A stretch of 64,000 bases of DNA from Rhabdornis inornatus. Its lineage: Eukaryota; Chordata; Aves; Passeriformes; Rhabdornithidae. The stretch covers positions 1,736,001-1,800,000 of the forward strand of contig VWZS01002574.1 in NCBI GenBank assembly GCA_013397075.1. Reading direction: 5' to 3'. The notes under the pieces were generated by a model. The model did not search any database. It was not told where the DNA came from and was given only the letters and a program-made list of their open reading frames with translations. Made by a program: the position numbers and the translations under genes. Each line of letters opens with the position of its first letter. Within the stretch, counting starts at the first letter, position 1. Of this stretch, positions 12,116 to 22,990 are shown piece after piece.

Positions 12116-13445
12116 ACCAGTGAGATCCTCACCTGGGGAGCATCAGAGACAACTCATGGAGAGCCAGGAGCTGTCCTGGGCTATCCTCAGCCCCATGTGC
12201 TGACAGAGCAGCTCTCAGATTGCTGCTGGGGGCTGAGGCTGAGCTGCCCTGATGGATGCTGCAGCCTGACCCAGAGCTGGGGGTCAGGAGAAGGATCTTT
12301 ATGGGAGGTAGCCAGGATTTGGCCTTGTGCAGCAGCAGCAGCTTTGCTGGGAGACCTGGAGGAGCTGCTCATCTTGCAGAATGCAGATATGTAGATATGT
12401 CTGTATCTATAAACCTGCCTCCCTCATGCAGCTGGTGAGGTTCAGCTCAGTGCCAGGGGCTTTGCTCCCCTTTTTTCTGAGCCCACCCTGCTCAGGCTCA
12501 CGATGTTCCCAATCGATTCCTGTTTATACAGAATTTCCATGTTAATGTTTTGTGTGGTGCCTCTCGCCGTGAGATGCAGCAAGGAGTTTGTACAAACACC
12601 TCCAGGGAAAAGAGAGGGACCTGCTGCTTTGCCCTGCAGCTCCCTGACAGCCTGGGAACACCTCGCAGAGGGGATGGTCCCTCCCGGGCTCCCCAGCACC
12701 TCCTCTGGGAGCCCCCAGACCCAAGAGGTGACATTTTAAAATCTGTCAGGCTATTTTAAAGAAGGCCTCATCTGTTTTTAAAAACGCTTCAGGGAAACAG
12801 ATGCTTGAGTTGTTCTTTAATCTAGAAGGTAACTGCTAATTAGTTTTGTATACAGCATAAGCCTTCGCTCCACATGGCATATTTTGTGTCAGCAAAGGAT
12901 CCCTGTCAGGGACTTTATCTGTTTGCTGTCCTCCCCTGGTACTCTAGAAAGAAATGGAGATTCCATCATCAACTCTGCCTTTCCACTATGATTACTGATC
13001 ACTTAAAAATCAAATCATGCATCCTCTGTGGCTGAAATGGGGTGTCTGGAGGAGGGGACCAGCCCCTTCCCCCTGGCCCTGCTCTCTCCACGCAGCCTGC
13101 ACGGCTTCCACGTGTGTGCCGTGGTGGCATGGCAGGTTTTTTTCTCTTTCAGCAGGGCCCCTCTGCCACATGGGGATTGCACATATGTGGGAGGAATACA
13201 GTGCATGGCCCATTTGAAGTCGTCTTTATAAATATTCAATTCCCCTTGACGCAACGGGCAACACAGCAAAGCAGCCCCTCATGGTCTTGCATGCCAATAA
13301 TTTGCAGATTAAAACTCCTCCAATGTGCATCTCCACAATGGGGCCTGCCTTATCTGGAATGGGCCTGTGAAACTATTGTGGTGATAATCTGGGGATTAAG
13401 AGACTTTAATAAAAAGCTTTGACATGACAGGTCATAGCCGCTCTG
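12116..13445. other. Unique noncoding DNA, moderately GC-rich
   Basis: Several overlapping frames of 60-126 codons occur on both strands (for example 13042-13422 plus), a consequence of local GC content. None resembles a known protein. No repeat family is seen. Confidence 0.5.
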
Positions 13446-13448
13446 GAG

Positions 13449-13476
13449 AAAAAAAAAAAAAAAGGAAAAAAAAAAA
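13449..13476 (+). repeat. A-rich simple repeat
   Basis: A15 followed by GG and A11. It has no SINE or LINE body upstream, so it is an independent simple tract rather than a retroposon tail as far as can be seen. Confidence 0.9.
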
Positions 13477-13914
13477 TCAAATCTGTTACTCCCGAATGGC
13501 TTAATCCTGTGTGAGGCAGGATCCTCACTCTCCAAGGGTGACAGGGGCATTCAGAGGCACTCAGCACCTTGCTCCAGCAGTTTGGGGTGCCCCAGGACAG
13601 GGTTAATTGCCTCCCCAGCCTGCTGTCCTCACTGTGCCCTCCACAGCCACCCTGGGGGGACTCTGGTGCCTTTCCAGAGCTTTTCTTAAAATCCACCACT
13701 CCAGGGCTGCTCTGCCCTTAACCCTTGGCTGCAGAGGATCCCCATTGCCTCCATCCCAGCCCACGCTCCTTGTGCTGCTCCCCCCGTGTTTTGGGGAGGA
13801 CTCCCAGTTTGGGACCCCACACGGAGCCTGTGCCCACCCACATTAATTACATTTGGGTTTCTCACCGAAATACAAGGCTGCAGCAGCCCTCATCCAGCAC
13901 TTGTCTCTAAACAA
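13477..13914. other. Unique GC-richer noncoding DNA
   Basis: No recognisable gene or repeat. Frames of 60-97 codons are compositional. Confidence 0.5.
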
Positions 13915-14012
13915 ACTGTTAATATTTTAAGTGTCTTTCATGATCCTGAGTCTAATTAATTAAAGGTTTATGAAAAACAATTAGGTTTTGATAAGGATCA
14001 CCTTCTCTGGAG
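13915..14012. promoter_or_regulatory. Short AT-rich block with TAATTAATTAA
   Basis: The segment contains TCTAATTAATTAAAGG and AACAATTAGG, both homeodomain-type cores, beside TGTTAATATTTTAAG. It is unique and noncoding. The regulatory reading is inference from motif density alone. Confidence 0.22.
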
Positions 14013-15238
14013 TCCCATGTCTGTGCTGAAAAAAGAGAGGGGTTAGAAAGGCTCAGGTTGAAATTTAGAACTGCAGTGAATAAGAGAATACACAAATCCC
14101 ACATGGATTGGGGAAATTAGGACATTTGGTGCCAGATTGTCTGACTAATTAGATTTCTATCAAGTCCTCAGGGACTGGCTGATGCAGCATTTTAATTTAA
14201 AGCTGCAGCAGTAGCAGCAGCAGCTTCTTTCCTTTTTCTCATGCTCTTTATATCAAATGGTCTGTGTTTTCCACCAGCAATCATTTCCCTTTCTAATGCT
14301 GGACCTCTGCAAGGACCAAACCTTGTTTTGTGCTTTGTAGGATGGGTTTGCTTTGCTGAAATCCAACACACTGCTGGGTTTTGTTTGAGTGAGAAAACCC
14401 TCAGTGCCTGCAAAGGGATTTTCCCATTACATGGAGCATGGCATTCCTTAACAGACACATGGGATAAAAACACACAGGAAAAAAGCTGAGGTACCTTGGA
14501 GTTACCCAGTTCATCAGCCAGTTTTTAGAACTGAGAGCATCATCAAAAATTGTTGTATTCCACAGAAATAGGAAAAGCAGACCAAAGGAAAAGTTCCAGT
14601 ATGCTGCTCTCTGAACTTGCTCTCTGAACACTTCAGCAGGCACCAGGAGCTTTGCATTCCAGATGAAATACTGGCAATTTCTTGGAGTCAGTTCATTTCC
14701 ACCCTGAACCACCTGAAATTAAGATCAATGCTCAACAGATGCTCCCTGCAGGGAGAATAGGGTGGCATGTCTTTCAATCATATTCATTTAAAATATGGTG
14801 ATGCAATTGTTCTGCAGCCAGATGGGGGCTGGAAAACAGAGCAGGTTGGTGGCAAAGCCCAAATCCAAGGTCCCTGTCCCTGCACTGTATTGCTGGTCCA
14901 GGTGCCTAACTTTTATACCTGTGAAGTTAAAGGGACTGAATTTGTGCTTAATGTGTATAGAGCAAAGCACAAATCATCAAATTGTCAAATTCCTACTTAC
15001 TAGGCACCTAAATTTAGTGTTAATTGCTCCAAAATTAGTTAGCATTATTGAAATAGAATAAGTGGGGTTTTTTAAAAGCCATTTCTTACTTGACAGTATG
15101 AGATTGCAAATATTCCTGTGCTCTATTTAATGAAAAATTATTATGCTATTATTGCTATTTTATATGATGGATGCATAATTAACAGTGTCTGTAGAATCAT
15201 TTCTTCTCCCATTTTGCTCTACTTCTTCCAGATTATTT
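14013..15238. other. Unique noncoding DNA
   Basis: No gene or repeat family recognised. A short GCAGCAGTAGCAGCAGCAGC stretch sits near 14205-14224. Confidence 0.5.
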
Positions 15239-15242
15239 TATC

Positions 15243-15288
15243 AAAAAAAAAGAAAAAAAAAAAAGAAAAAAGAAAAAAGAAAAAGAGG
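15243..15288 (+). repeat. A-rich interrupted simple repeat
   Basis: Runs of A interrupted by single G residues, approximating (AAAAAAG)n, over about 46 bases. It produces a meaningless lysine-rich open frame. Confidence 0.9.
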
Positions 15289-17155
15289 ATAATGGAATTA
15301 TATCTTATGCTTCAATGAAACTGAAAACTATTATTCTTTTCGATAAGCAAACCCAGCAAAGTCAACCATTCCAGTGAATATTAAACACAAAAAGTATATT
15401 TTAGATGTATTGTGAATCTGCTGCTCAGACTTTAACTCATTGCTTTGTGAAGAGGAGTTCAGCAGTGGAGGGAGCTCAAATGAAATCACAGCCTCTGAAG
15501 ACATTGAATTTCCCAGCGTTCATTGATTGAAAGCAGGGCTATAACATTATTGAAATGGTTTCACTTAACCTCATTTCCCTGCTATTATTTTGTTATGCTT
15601 TTCGGGGAAGGTTATATAATACTTATTTACTCCTGTCAGTGATCCCTAGATGCTAAAAATGATTTAAGCCCCCTGTGATCCATCCAGATGCACAGTGCAG
15701 GAGGCAACAGGAGCCAGGACCAACAGCCCCGCTTGTGGCCTGATCATTTCAATTTACAGGTGATGTGCTAAAGAGGGAGAAGGCCAGATACTGCTGTAAA
15801 AGCAGTAAGAGAGAGCCCCAGTGATGGATGAGACCCCACTAACCTGGGTAATACAGGAACAGAACAAAGAGGACATTCCAAGCCTCCAAATGTCCAGAGC
15901 TGCTGGACTCTGAAAGGTGCCATGAGCATCAGGGAAGAGCAGGTGAGTTTGAGTTTCTGTGAAAATGCTGCTCTTATTTGGCATCCTAAGAGGGATCTGG
16001 TGGCTGTTGAAAAGCTGAAGAGCCCAACTTCCCACACCCAGATCTGTGAAGCCATAAAGTGCTCCTACAATTTTGTGCTGGGGCTTTTTCACTTTTGAAG
16101 TGTCAGAACAGATAGAAAAGGCACAATGATGATTATAAGACATGTTTTCAGCAAGGTGCTTTTGGACAGAGATGTTTTTTCCCTTCACCGTTTTTTCTCC
16201 TCACCCAGCAGAAAAATATAACAATTTCCAAGCTATTTGGATTAACTAGAAATTAATTTTCTTTCTTCTCCTTTTCCTTTCATTGAAAGAAAACCAGCGG
16301 AGCAAGCCACCATTTTTCATTGATGATACTTTCATTTCCCTTTCTTTCATTTTAAATCCCATTTTATTTTCAAATTAAAACAAGGCACATCCAGAGAATA
16401 ATTCCTCTCATTGGAAGGTAGTCATCAGAAATGGGAAGGAGAGATGTGCAATTTGTGTTCCTGTATTGTGAAACCTGGCTGATGTGTCTACCTGAAGTAT
16501 TGGTTTGAAAATTATCAAAATGTGATCCTTTTTACTTTTCTTAAATATAATTTCTTCATTTAACTCTGCATTATACCCATGAAAAATTGTCTGTGGCTCC
16601 ACCAGAACTAATAGAGTTTTGAAAATGAACTTGTTACCTGAAGATGCATTTATTTTGGTTTTCAAAGAGCATACTGTGAAAACATTGCCCTGAGTGACCA
16701 TGATAAATGTTATTCTTATCATTCTGTGAATAACAATCTGATGAACAACTTGAGGATTGCTTCCCAACCATAATCTAACAAATCTAGCTAGAATTTTTGA
16801 AGAAAAGGCCAGAAAGTCTTGTTTCAGCAGTTTCCAGACACAAATAGTTTCATTTCTAATTCAAACACTTCAGGATTTATCCAAATCTCCTGATTTTGAG
16901 CAGGATGAGTAACAGGAATGAGAGGGAGAGGCACAGGTCCTGCAGGGCTGATGTGGTGGCCCTGTGTCACACTGTGGAGATGTGACACATCATTCAATTG
17001 CTCTGCACAGTGTCAAAGTGAATCTGATGTGTGTGGAAGGTGCCTTGCTGCTTTCCTTCAGGCAACTGGGAAACTGAGGCAGGGCGACTAAAAATCCTGG
17101 GGACAATGCATCTCTTAATCATTCTTTTTATGCTACCCATCCTCTTGCTGGTAAT
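15289..17155. other. Unique AT-rich noncoding DNA
   Basis: No gene is recognised. The minus-strand frames at 15754-16188 (144 codons) and 16408-16767 (119 codons) are uninterrupted but show no domain, signal peptide or family resemblance. A pyrimidine-rich stretch lies at about 16255-16285. Confidence 0.5.
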
Positions 17156-17157
17156 GT

Positions 17158-17491
17158 CAGACCTTTTTGCTCTCTACAAGAAGGTGGTAGCCAGGTGGGG
17201 ATTGATCTCTTTTCCCAGGGGAGAAGCAACAGGACAAGAAGAAAAGGCCTCAAGTTGCACCAGGGTAGGTTTAGAAGAGAAATTTCTTCACTTGAAGGCT
17301 TGTATAGCCCTGGCACAGGTTGCCCAGGGCAGTGGTGGAGTCTCCATCCCTTGGGGGGGTTTAAAAGCCCTGTGGAGGTGGCAGTTGGGGACATGGGTTA
17401 TTGGTGGGTTTGGCAGTGCTGGGGGAATGGTTGGACTCAGTGATCTTAGAGGGCTTTTCCAACCTAAATGATTCCATGATTCTATGATTCT
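17158..17491 (+). mobile_element. CR1: CR1 LINE 3' end, best copy in the window
   Basis: The + strand carries CR1 landmarks in order: TTTTTGCTCTCTACAAG, GCCAGGTGGGGATTGATCTC, GGCCTCAAGTTGCACCAGGG, GGCACAGGTTGCCCAGGGCA, GTGGTGGAGTCTCCATCCCT, GGACATGGGTTATTGGTGGG, ATGGTTGGACTCAGTGATCT, TTTTCCAACCTAAATGATTC and the terminal CATGATTCTATGATTC. It is 5' truncated to about 330 bases and noncoding; the frames across it are chance. It is the longest and least diverged CR1 piece here. CR1 is the dominant LINE of birds and the main evidence for the organism. Confidence 0.95.
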
Positions 17492-17514
17492 AATTAGTCT
17501 CATTTGCTGACACA

Positions 17515-17800
17515 CAAGCCTTTAATTGCAAGTTGAATAATTAGACATATCTGCATATGCAAATGAATAGGGTTATACTATGTCACTCAACATGATTTCT
17601 CTGGAGACAAATAGCTCTCTATATTTCAGGAGAGAATATGATATATTAATTTACTTAGACAAATAACTTTATTTAGAACGAGCCGCTCTCATGTTTGTTT
17701 ATATAAAGCAATAAGAGAAGAAATAGAAGAGATTTTATGTGGAAGGAAACAGCTGGAAGATACTAATTTATGGGGGGAAATCCTCGCAAACCGTAATGCT
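17515..17800. promoter_or_regulatory. Candidate conserved noncoding element with POU octamer
   Basis: Immediately after the CR1 tail comes a unique AT-rich block. It contains a perfect octamer ATGCAAAT at 17557-17564 (the POU/OCT site), AATAATTAGAC just before it, and several TTTATTTAG/ATATTAATT motifs. A few CpGs are kept (GAACGAGCCGCTC, CTCGCAAACCG). It borders the CpG island, so it could be a promoter-proximal enhancer. Conservation was not tested. Confidence 0.35.
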
Positions 17801-18303
17801 TCTGTGCAGTGAGAGACGGGAGCAGGGAACCTTTTCTGAGCAGGAAAACGCTCTTGGGGGATCGGGAGCTGCAGCAAGGGGCTGTGGCCTCACTGGGACC
17901 ACCGCTGCCACCCCGCGCATCCCAACCTCCCTCCTTCTTCCCGGCATTTCTGCATCCCGCTCCTGTGCTGGCGGAGGGATGCTGGCCGCGCCCGGCCCGT
18001 TGTTCCCCATCCAGATGGGCTGCAACTCGGGGCGGGCGCACGGCGGGATGCTCAGCGCTCCTCCGCCTGCATGCGGCCCGAATCCCGATCAGGCAGCAGC
18101 CAGGGGGGCTGCCGGTGGTGGGCACCCCGCTTTGGGCCAGGGCACGGGCCAGCACTCTCCGGAGCCACACGGGCCAGTTCCCACCGCGCTCCCACCGTGG
18201 GGCCAGGACACGGCAGGAGGGGGAATCCCAGGCTGGTCATTTGAGGGGCTCGGAAAAACCGCACGGGGGAAGGGGGGGAGCAGCAGCTGCGAGCAGAGCA
18301 CGT

Positions 18304-18400
18304 GGGAGCGGTGATGGCATTTGGAAGCAGGGATATTTGGAGGCGGTGATGTTGGGAGCGGGGATATTTGGAAGCAGGGATGTTCGGAAGCGGGGATATT
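18304..18400 (+). repeat. 16-bp minisatellite in CpG island
   Basis: Five imperfect tandem units of about 16 bases run from 18321 to about 18399 with consensus TTGGAAGCAGGGATAT, one unit being 15 bases long. A degenerate sixth unit (GGGAGCGGTGATGG) lies just upstream. Unit variants differ at A/G positions. Confidence 0.8.
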
Positions 18401-18620
18401 TCCATGCCTGCCGGCATTGCCCCCGGCCCGGTCGGTGTTAAGGTAATACCCAATACAGAATGGAAATCTGCTCCGCGCTCCGGCCGCTTCCCGAGTAACG
18501 CGGAGCCGGACCGGGGACGGGGATGGCGCTGCTCGCTCGGGACTGCCCCGGCGGCTGTGCTCCAGCACCGGCGGCGTGACGGCCCCACGGAGCGGGGCTG
18601 GGACCCTCCGGTCTCCCTCT

Positions 18621-18656
18621 GTCCCCCCCTGTCCCCCCCTGTCCCCCCGTCCCCCC
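18621..18656 (+). repeat. C-run array GTCCCCCCCT, i-motif/G4 candidate
   Basis: Three 10-base units GTCCCCCCCT/GTCCCCCCGT followed by another C6 give four C tracts of 7, 7, 6 and 6. On the minus strand these are four G tracts able to form a G-quadruplex, and on the plus strand an i-motif. The array lies 33 bases before the gap. Confidence 0.85.
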
Positions 18657-18689
18657 GCGCCGCCGCTCCGCCCGCGCCGTTACCCCGGC

Positions 18690-18768
18690 NNNNNNNNNNN
18701 NNNNNNNNNNNNNNNNNNNNNNNNNNNNNNNNNNNNNNNNNNNNNNNNNNNNNNNNNNNNNNNNNNNN
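18690..18768. other. Assembly gap (79 N)
   Basis: Seventy-nine ambiguous bases inside the CpG island, flanked by C-rich and G-rich simple sequence. The true length of missing sequence is not shown. The setting suggests sequencing dropout of extreme GC DNA. Confidence 0.99.
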
Positions 18769-18769
18769 A

Positions 18770-18853
18770 GGGGTGGGATGGGATGGGATGGGATGGGATG
18801 GGATGGGATGGGATGGGATGGGATGGGATGGGTGTGGGATGGGTGTGGGATGG
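18770..18853 (+). repeat. (GGGAT)n array, G-quadruplex candidate
   Basis: Eleven perfect GGGAT units run from 18775 to 18829, followed by degenerate GGGTGT/GGGAT units to about 18853. G3 tracts separated by two-base loops are an ideal G-quadruplex pattern on the plus strand. The unit differs from the telomeric TTAGGG. It starts one base after the gap, so its full length may be larger. Confidence 0.95.
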
Positions 18854-21140
18854 ATGCTGGCAGGGTGCACACCCTGTTTCAATGCCAAGGATGTGCCCCT
18901 TCCCAGCACCCAGCATCCTGTCCCAGCTGCCCTGCACAGGAATCGCCCTGCTGGCTCCTGCCAGCTCCATTTGCAGCCACATCCCACTCATGCCATGCCA
19001 GGGCAGGAGGCTGCTCTGTCCCATGTCAGGATCAGCCTCATGTCTCTGCAGTGGAAGGATCATCATTTAGGGTTGGCTGATGCATTTTCCTGTGCTATCC
19101 ATGCAGCAAAACAAGGGTTTGAACAAGATTCCCATTCAGGACTCATATCTCTAGCAGGATGCCTAAATCGTGTTCACGATTTCTAAAACCATCCTGAGTC
19201 ACTGACTTGGCAGGATCTGAAGATGCAACTTGCTTCTCATAATTTCTGAACTTCCATCCTGATTTTTGAACTTTTAGTTTGAGCATCACTGCCTTGATTT
19301 AAGCACAGATGTATCCATCATGGGAAACTTGCAGAAAGATTAGTGTCCCCTTCTGTGTCCCTCTGCCCAGCTAAGTGAATGGCCACATCTGCTGTCAGCA
19401 CAAATCAAATATAAAATTATTGGGAGTTACTCAAAGATATTCCTGGGTAAATTGGATTTTGGTTAACTCACACTTTATTGGAGAAATACAGCCATGAGCT
19501 AAGGGAAATTGCAGTAAACATTACATTCTTAATGCAGACTGGTACAATACTCTTAATGCTCTACAAACAACACTTCTTTAATGCAACAAGTCTTGTGATA
19601 TCAAAAAGATGAGGAAAATGGCTGATAAGGCACCCAGACCTCTGTGCCATTTTTTAAAATCAAATTGCCAGACAGTCTCACTAAGATGCTGTGTCATGTC
19701 TCAAAATTTTAGGATTCCCACAACCAAAAACCCCCTGAAGCCCTTAAAGTTATTTAGTGTGTGCTGGTCCTGCAGGAGTTAACCTGGAGAGGGTGGAATC
19801 TGCATAGGGCTTATTTGGGGAATAAAAAATAAAAAATGAAATGCATCTTAGCTGAGTCTGAGTGGGATTTGGGGAATGTCATTTCTGAAGGGAAACCTGT
19901 CTTAGATCAGAGCTGCCACGCTGTGGAAGGGGCATCTTGCTGGAGGCTGGTGAGGCTCTAATTCACACCCAAAAGCATCCCTCCATGAGACACAGGTTTT
20001 TATCACTTCCCATCTTGGTGCTTTCCCTCCAGGGTGGTGCAGGAGGGTGATGGGTGGCCCTTGGGGCTGCCCATGGGTGGTGACACCCTGTCCTGGCCAC
20101 CACAGCACCATGATCGGACCTTGTGTGGAGTCACCACCCCAAGGCTACTCCAAAGCTGCAATAATTTTCTCAAGATGAGTCCTTCCCCTCTGTATTATCA
20201 CTGTTGTCGTTTTTATTATCATAATAATTATTATTGAATATTTCTGCACACAGCATATTGGAGCTGCATCCAGCCCCAGTCTGTTCTGTGCAGTTTTTCC
20301 TATAAAAGAAAAACTCCATATGATTGATCCTTTCCCTTGCTCCAGAACCTATTTCCCACAGGGGTGGATGTGTGCTGGGAGCCATCCTGCCTTTCTCCCC
20401 TGATTCAGGGGGGGCTCAGGATGCCTGAGCCCTATTGCAAACTCCTCTGAATACCTCTGAGGTGATGAAGTCGTGCAGGTGCTTTTCTGTCCCCCTCTCT
20501 GGGACAGCTCAGTGCTGTGTTCACGCTGTTCCAATGACACCTAGAGTCCTTACAGGCGTCCCTGCTGTGCCTGTGGGTGTGTCTGTACATGGATTTCCAT
20601 GTGCACACACCCAAATATGGTATTTTTTGGAAAGGTGGTGTCACAGAGTCATGATGCTTTGCTAAAACCCATCAAGTTGTCATTCCCATTAATACCATTT
20701 TAATCCCAGTGTCTTGGTGAAGAGTGATCACACCACACTCTGGCTTTAGAAAAGCCATGGAGCTCTTTTTCCTGATTTCTGGTTTTATTCTCCCTACGTG
20801 GGTGCAGCATTTTAAGGCAGGTTGCAGCTCAGCATCACCCTTTTGATTCTCTCTAACCATTTCTTTGCATCGTGGCCACACAGAGCTTTCACAGCACAAA
20901 CAAGTCCAAGGAATAGATGGATCTCCTTGTCATGATTTAAGTAAAGCAGATGATTAAATAAAGTTTCATTTCCCTGCCTGGTTCAGCAGCTCTCTCTTGC
21001 TCTATTACATTTCCTAACTTGTCTCAGCAGCTCTCTTACCCATCTCTGTGGCTCCCTGAGTGGGTGGTGCTGTTGGGTTTCCTCTGCACTTGAAATCCTG
21101 GCCCGACCCTTTTACCCAGGGACAAATGCTGCTCTCAATT
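18854..21140. other. Unique noncoding DNA
   Basis: GC drops back to background. No gene or repeat family is seen. A short AT-rich TTATTATCATAATAATTATT stretch lies at about 20213-20233. Confidence 0.5.
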
Positions 21141-21145
21141 CCCCT

Positions 21146-21189
21146 GGGTTAATCCAGAGTAAATCCCTGGGATTAACTGGATTTAACCC
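21146..21189. promoter_or_regulatory. Imperfect 44-bp palindrome with paired TAATCC sites
   Basis: GGGTTAATCCAG at 21146-21157 pairs with CTGGATTTAACCC at 21177-21189, and the inner AGTAAATCCC pairs with GGGATTAACT, so almost the whole 44 bases form a dyad with practically no loop. It contains TAATCC at 21150-21155 and its reverse complement GGATTA at 21170-21175, the core bound by OTX/PITX-type homeodomains, plus two related AAATCC/GGATTT sites. A binding role is inference. Confidence 0.5.
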
Positions 21190-22535
21190 TGTGCTGGCTG
21201 AGCACTGTGTGCAGCCCTGACTGGTGGTGTTGCCCAGGGTCTACTGGGATCTGTGTCCTTGCCAGAAGCCACAGGTTGGGTAAAGAGATGCTGAATAAAC
21301 CAATAAACCACCCCACACCCCACAAGCAATGGCAGGGCAACCACCACCTGATGGAGGAGATCCACCAAAATCACCCAGAGTCGTCCTTCTTAGCAAAACC
21401 ATCTCCTCCTCCCACTTCCACATCTTTCCTCCCTCTCTGCCTGCCCTGAGAGTTTCACTTCACAGTCTATCAGGATTTATTTTATTTTCATTCTCTCTGC
21501 TTTCCTCCCTAGGAGCACATGACATCCAGAATGGGGGTTTGGGCAGCTGTGCCCATCCCATGCAGGGTATTCCCTGCTCTCCCCTGCCCTTCTTGGGATG
21601 GGGGAACAGGGTTTTGTTCTAGTGGTTTTCTGTGGGAGCCTGGGTGAAATATTCAGGGCCTTTGTTTGACCAAGCCCAGGCTGAAAGCCTGTGTGGGATT
21701 GGTTTTTCTACCTGCTGGGTATTTTCTTGGCCTGAAGTGAACAAGAGGAGGTTCTGCCTGTATAGGACCAGACAAGGAGCTCATCCTTCCTCTCATTCTG
21801 CATTTTCCTGAAACTCTTTTCATGTCCATCATCCCCTGAGGATGCTGTGGCTCCAGCTGTGTGTGGAGGGCACAAAGTGTGGGGTGAGGATGGCTCTGGT
21901 TCTGCCAGCCTTGGATGGTGGGGGGCTTTGGGCTCACTCGTCCCCTGCCTTGTGCACAGCCCGCTGAGCTGCATCCCTGTGTTTGCACCCCTACCCCATC
22001 CTTTCCTGGTCAGGCATGGCCCGGAGTGAGTCCCTTGAGCTCTCCCCGTGTGCAGATCTCTCACACCCCAAAGCCCTTCTGTCTCCATTCCACCCTCACC
22101 AGCAGAACCCTTCCCCCTGGCACAGGAGCTGCTGGAAAAAGAGAGCAGCAAGCCCCACAGACGTGTCATTGTGCTAAGTGCTTTCAAACCTTGCAGGATG
22201 TCACTGTGTCACAATTTCAGTTCATTAGGTGGCGCAGGGAAGACGCTGTGACATCAAAGCCTCCTTTTCCCTATAGAAACGGGAGCAGCTCTTTTGATCT
22301 CAGCCCCCAGTATCCCCCCCAGATTAATATTTACTTGTACAACCCAAACCTGCGGGGATCCTGTGCTTGATTCTGCCATATGTTCTGGGGCGCTTTTCCT
22401 TGCTTCCCTGCTTTTCTTTGGGAGGTGGTTTGTCGGCTGGGGGAGGAGTAAGCAGTAATTTTTAGATGTTTATTTATTTCCCTGCTACCCTCTGCTCCTC
22501 GGGCACAGCAGGGGAGGGCACCCAGCCTATTTCGT
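21190..22535. other. Unique noncoding DNA
   Basis: Moderately GC-rich with many overlapping chance frames (for example 21708-22187 minus, 159 codons). No repeat or gene is recognised. Confidence 0.5.
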
Positions 22536-22539
22536 GTCA

Positions 22540-22990
22540 ACCAGTTGCTTTGAAGCTTGCCACAATCAAACGCTTTTATTTTGGGGAACCCGGCCAGCTG
22601 TTTGTTTGCTTCCCTGCTTTATATTGATTCAAGGAGATAATCCCCCAGGCCCCACGTGCTTAATCTGCGAGCTGCTAACGTTGCATGAGATATGGAAACA
22701 GTCCCTTTGCCCCTGGATTGCTGGGATATTTATGGCTGAAAGCAGGGCTTTAGAGCATAATGCTCATTTTTGGAGCAGCACAGAATGCGGATGTGTGGCT
22801 CAGAGCACAGACTGCTGGGGACTTTCGTGGGGATATTGTAGCTCTAATTCGGTGACAAAAGGTGGCCTTGTGCTTTGTATTGTAGGAATATTCGGATATA
22901 ATTTGGTTCCTAGTGAGTCATTAGGATTTGTAACATCAGGGTTCAGCCGCTGGCAGCATCTGAGCAAGAGCAGCGGTTGCCCCCTAAGAA
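22540..22990. promoter_or_regulatory. Long candidate conserved noncoding element
   Basis: About 450 bases of unique sequence of balanced composition hold eleven CpGs, far more than the surrounding background. Motifs include CACGTG at about 22656 (E-box), TGAGTCATTAGG near 22914 (AP-1-like TGAGTCA), and TTTATGGC. A plus-strand frame covers it (22534-23043, 169 codons) but has no recognisable domain. CpG retention without high GC is typical of constrained or unmethylated enhancers; this is inference. Confidence 0.4.

Larger units (their letters stand above)
17800..18689. promoter_or_regulatory. CpG island, possible promoter
   Basis: GC content and CpG frequency rise sharply from about 17870 and stay high up to the gap, with dense runs such as GGCCGCGCCCGGCCCG, CGGGGCGGGCGCACGGCGGG and CGCGCCGCCGCTCCGCCCGC. 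GC-box-like GGGGCGGG is present at about 18029. In vertebrates such islands usually mark promoters. The overlapping frames of 130-310 codons on both strands are compositional: they disagree with each other and run into the gap. No first exon or start codon context can be defended, and transcription direction is unknown because the likely core is missing. Confidence 0.6.

Noticed and set aside
16408..16767. 119-codon minus-strand frame in AT-rich DNA
   Set aside because: Long for AT-rich DNA, but it has no recognisable motif and nothing supports transcription.
18770..18853. Interstitial telomere repeat
   Set aside because: The unit is GGGAT, not TTAGGG, and the array phase never gives the telomeric hexamer.
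18052..18987. 311-codon open frame, minus strand, and overlapping plus frames
   Set aside because: They span the N gap and the (GGGAT)n array. Open frames occur on both strands at once, as expected from GC-rich sequence.
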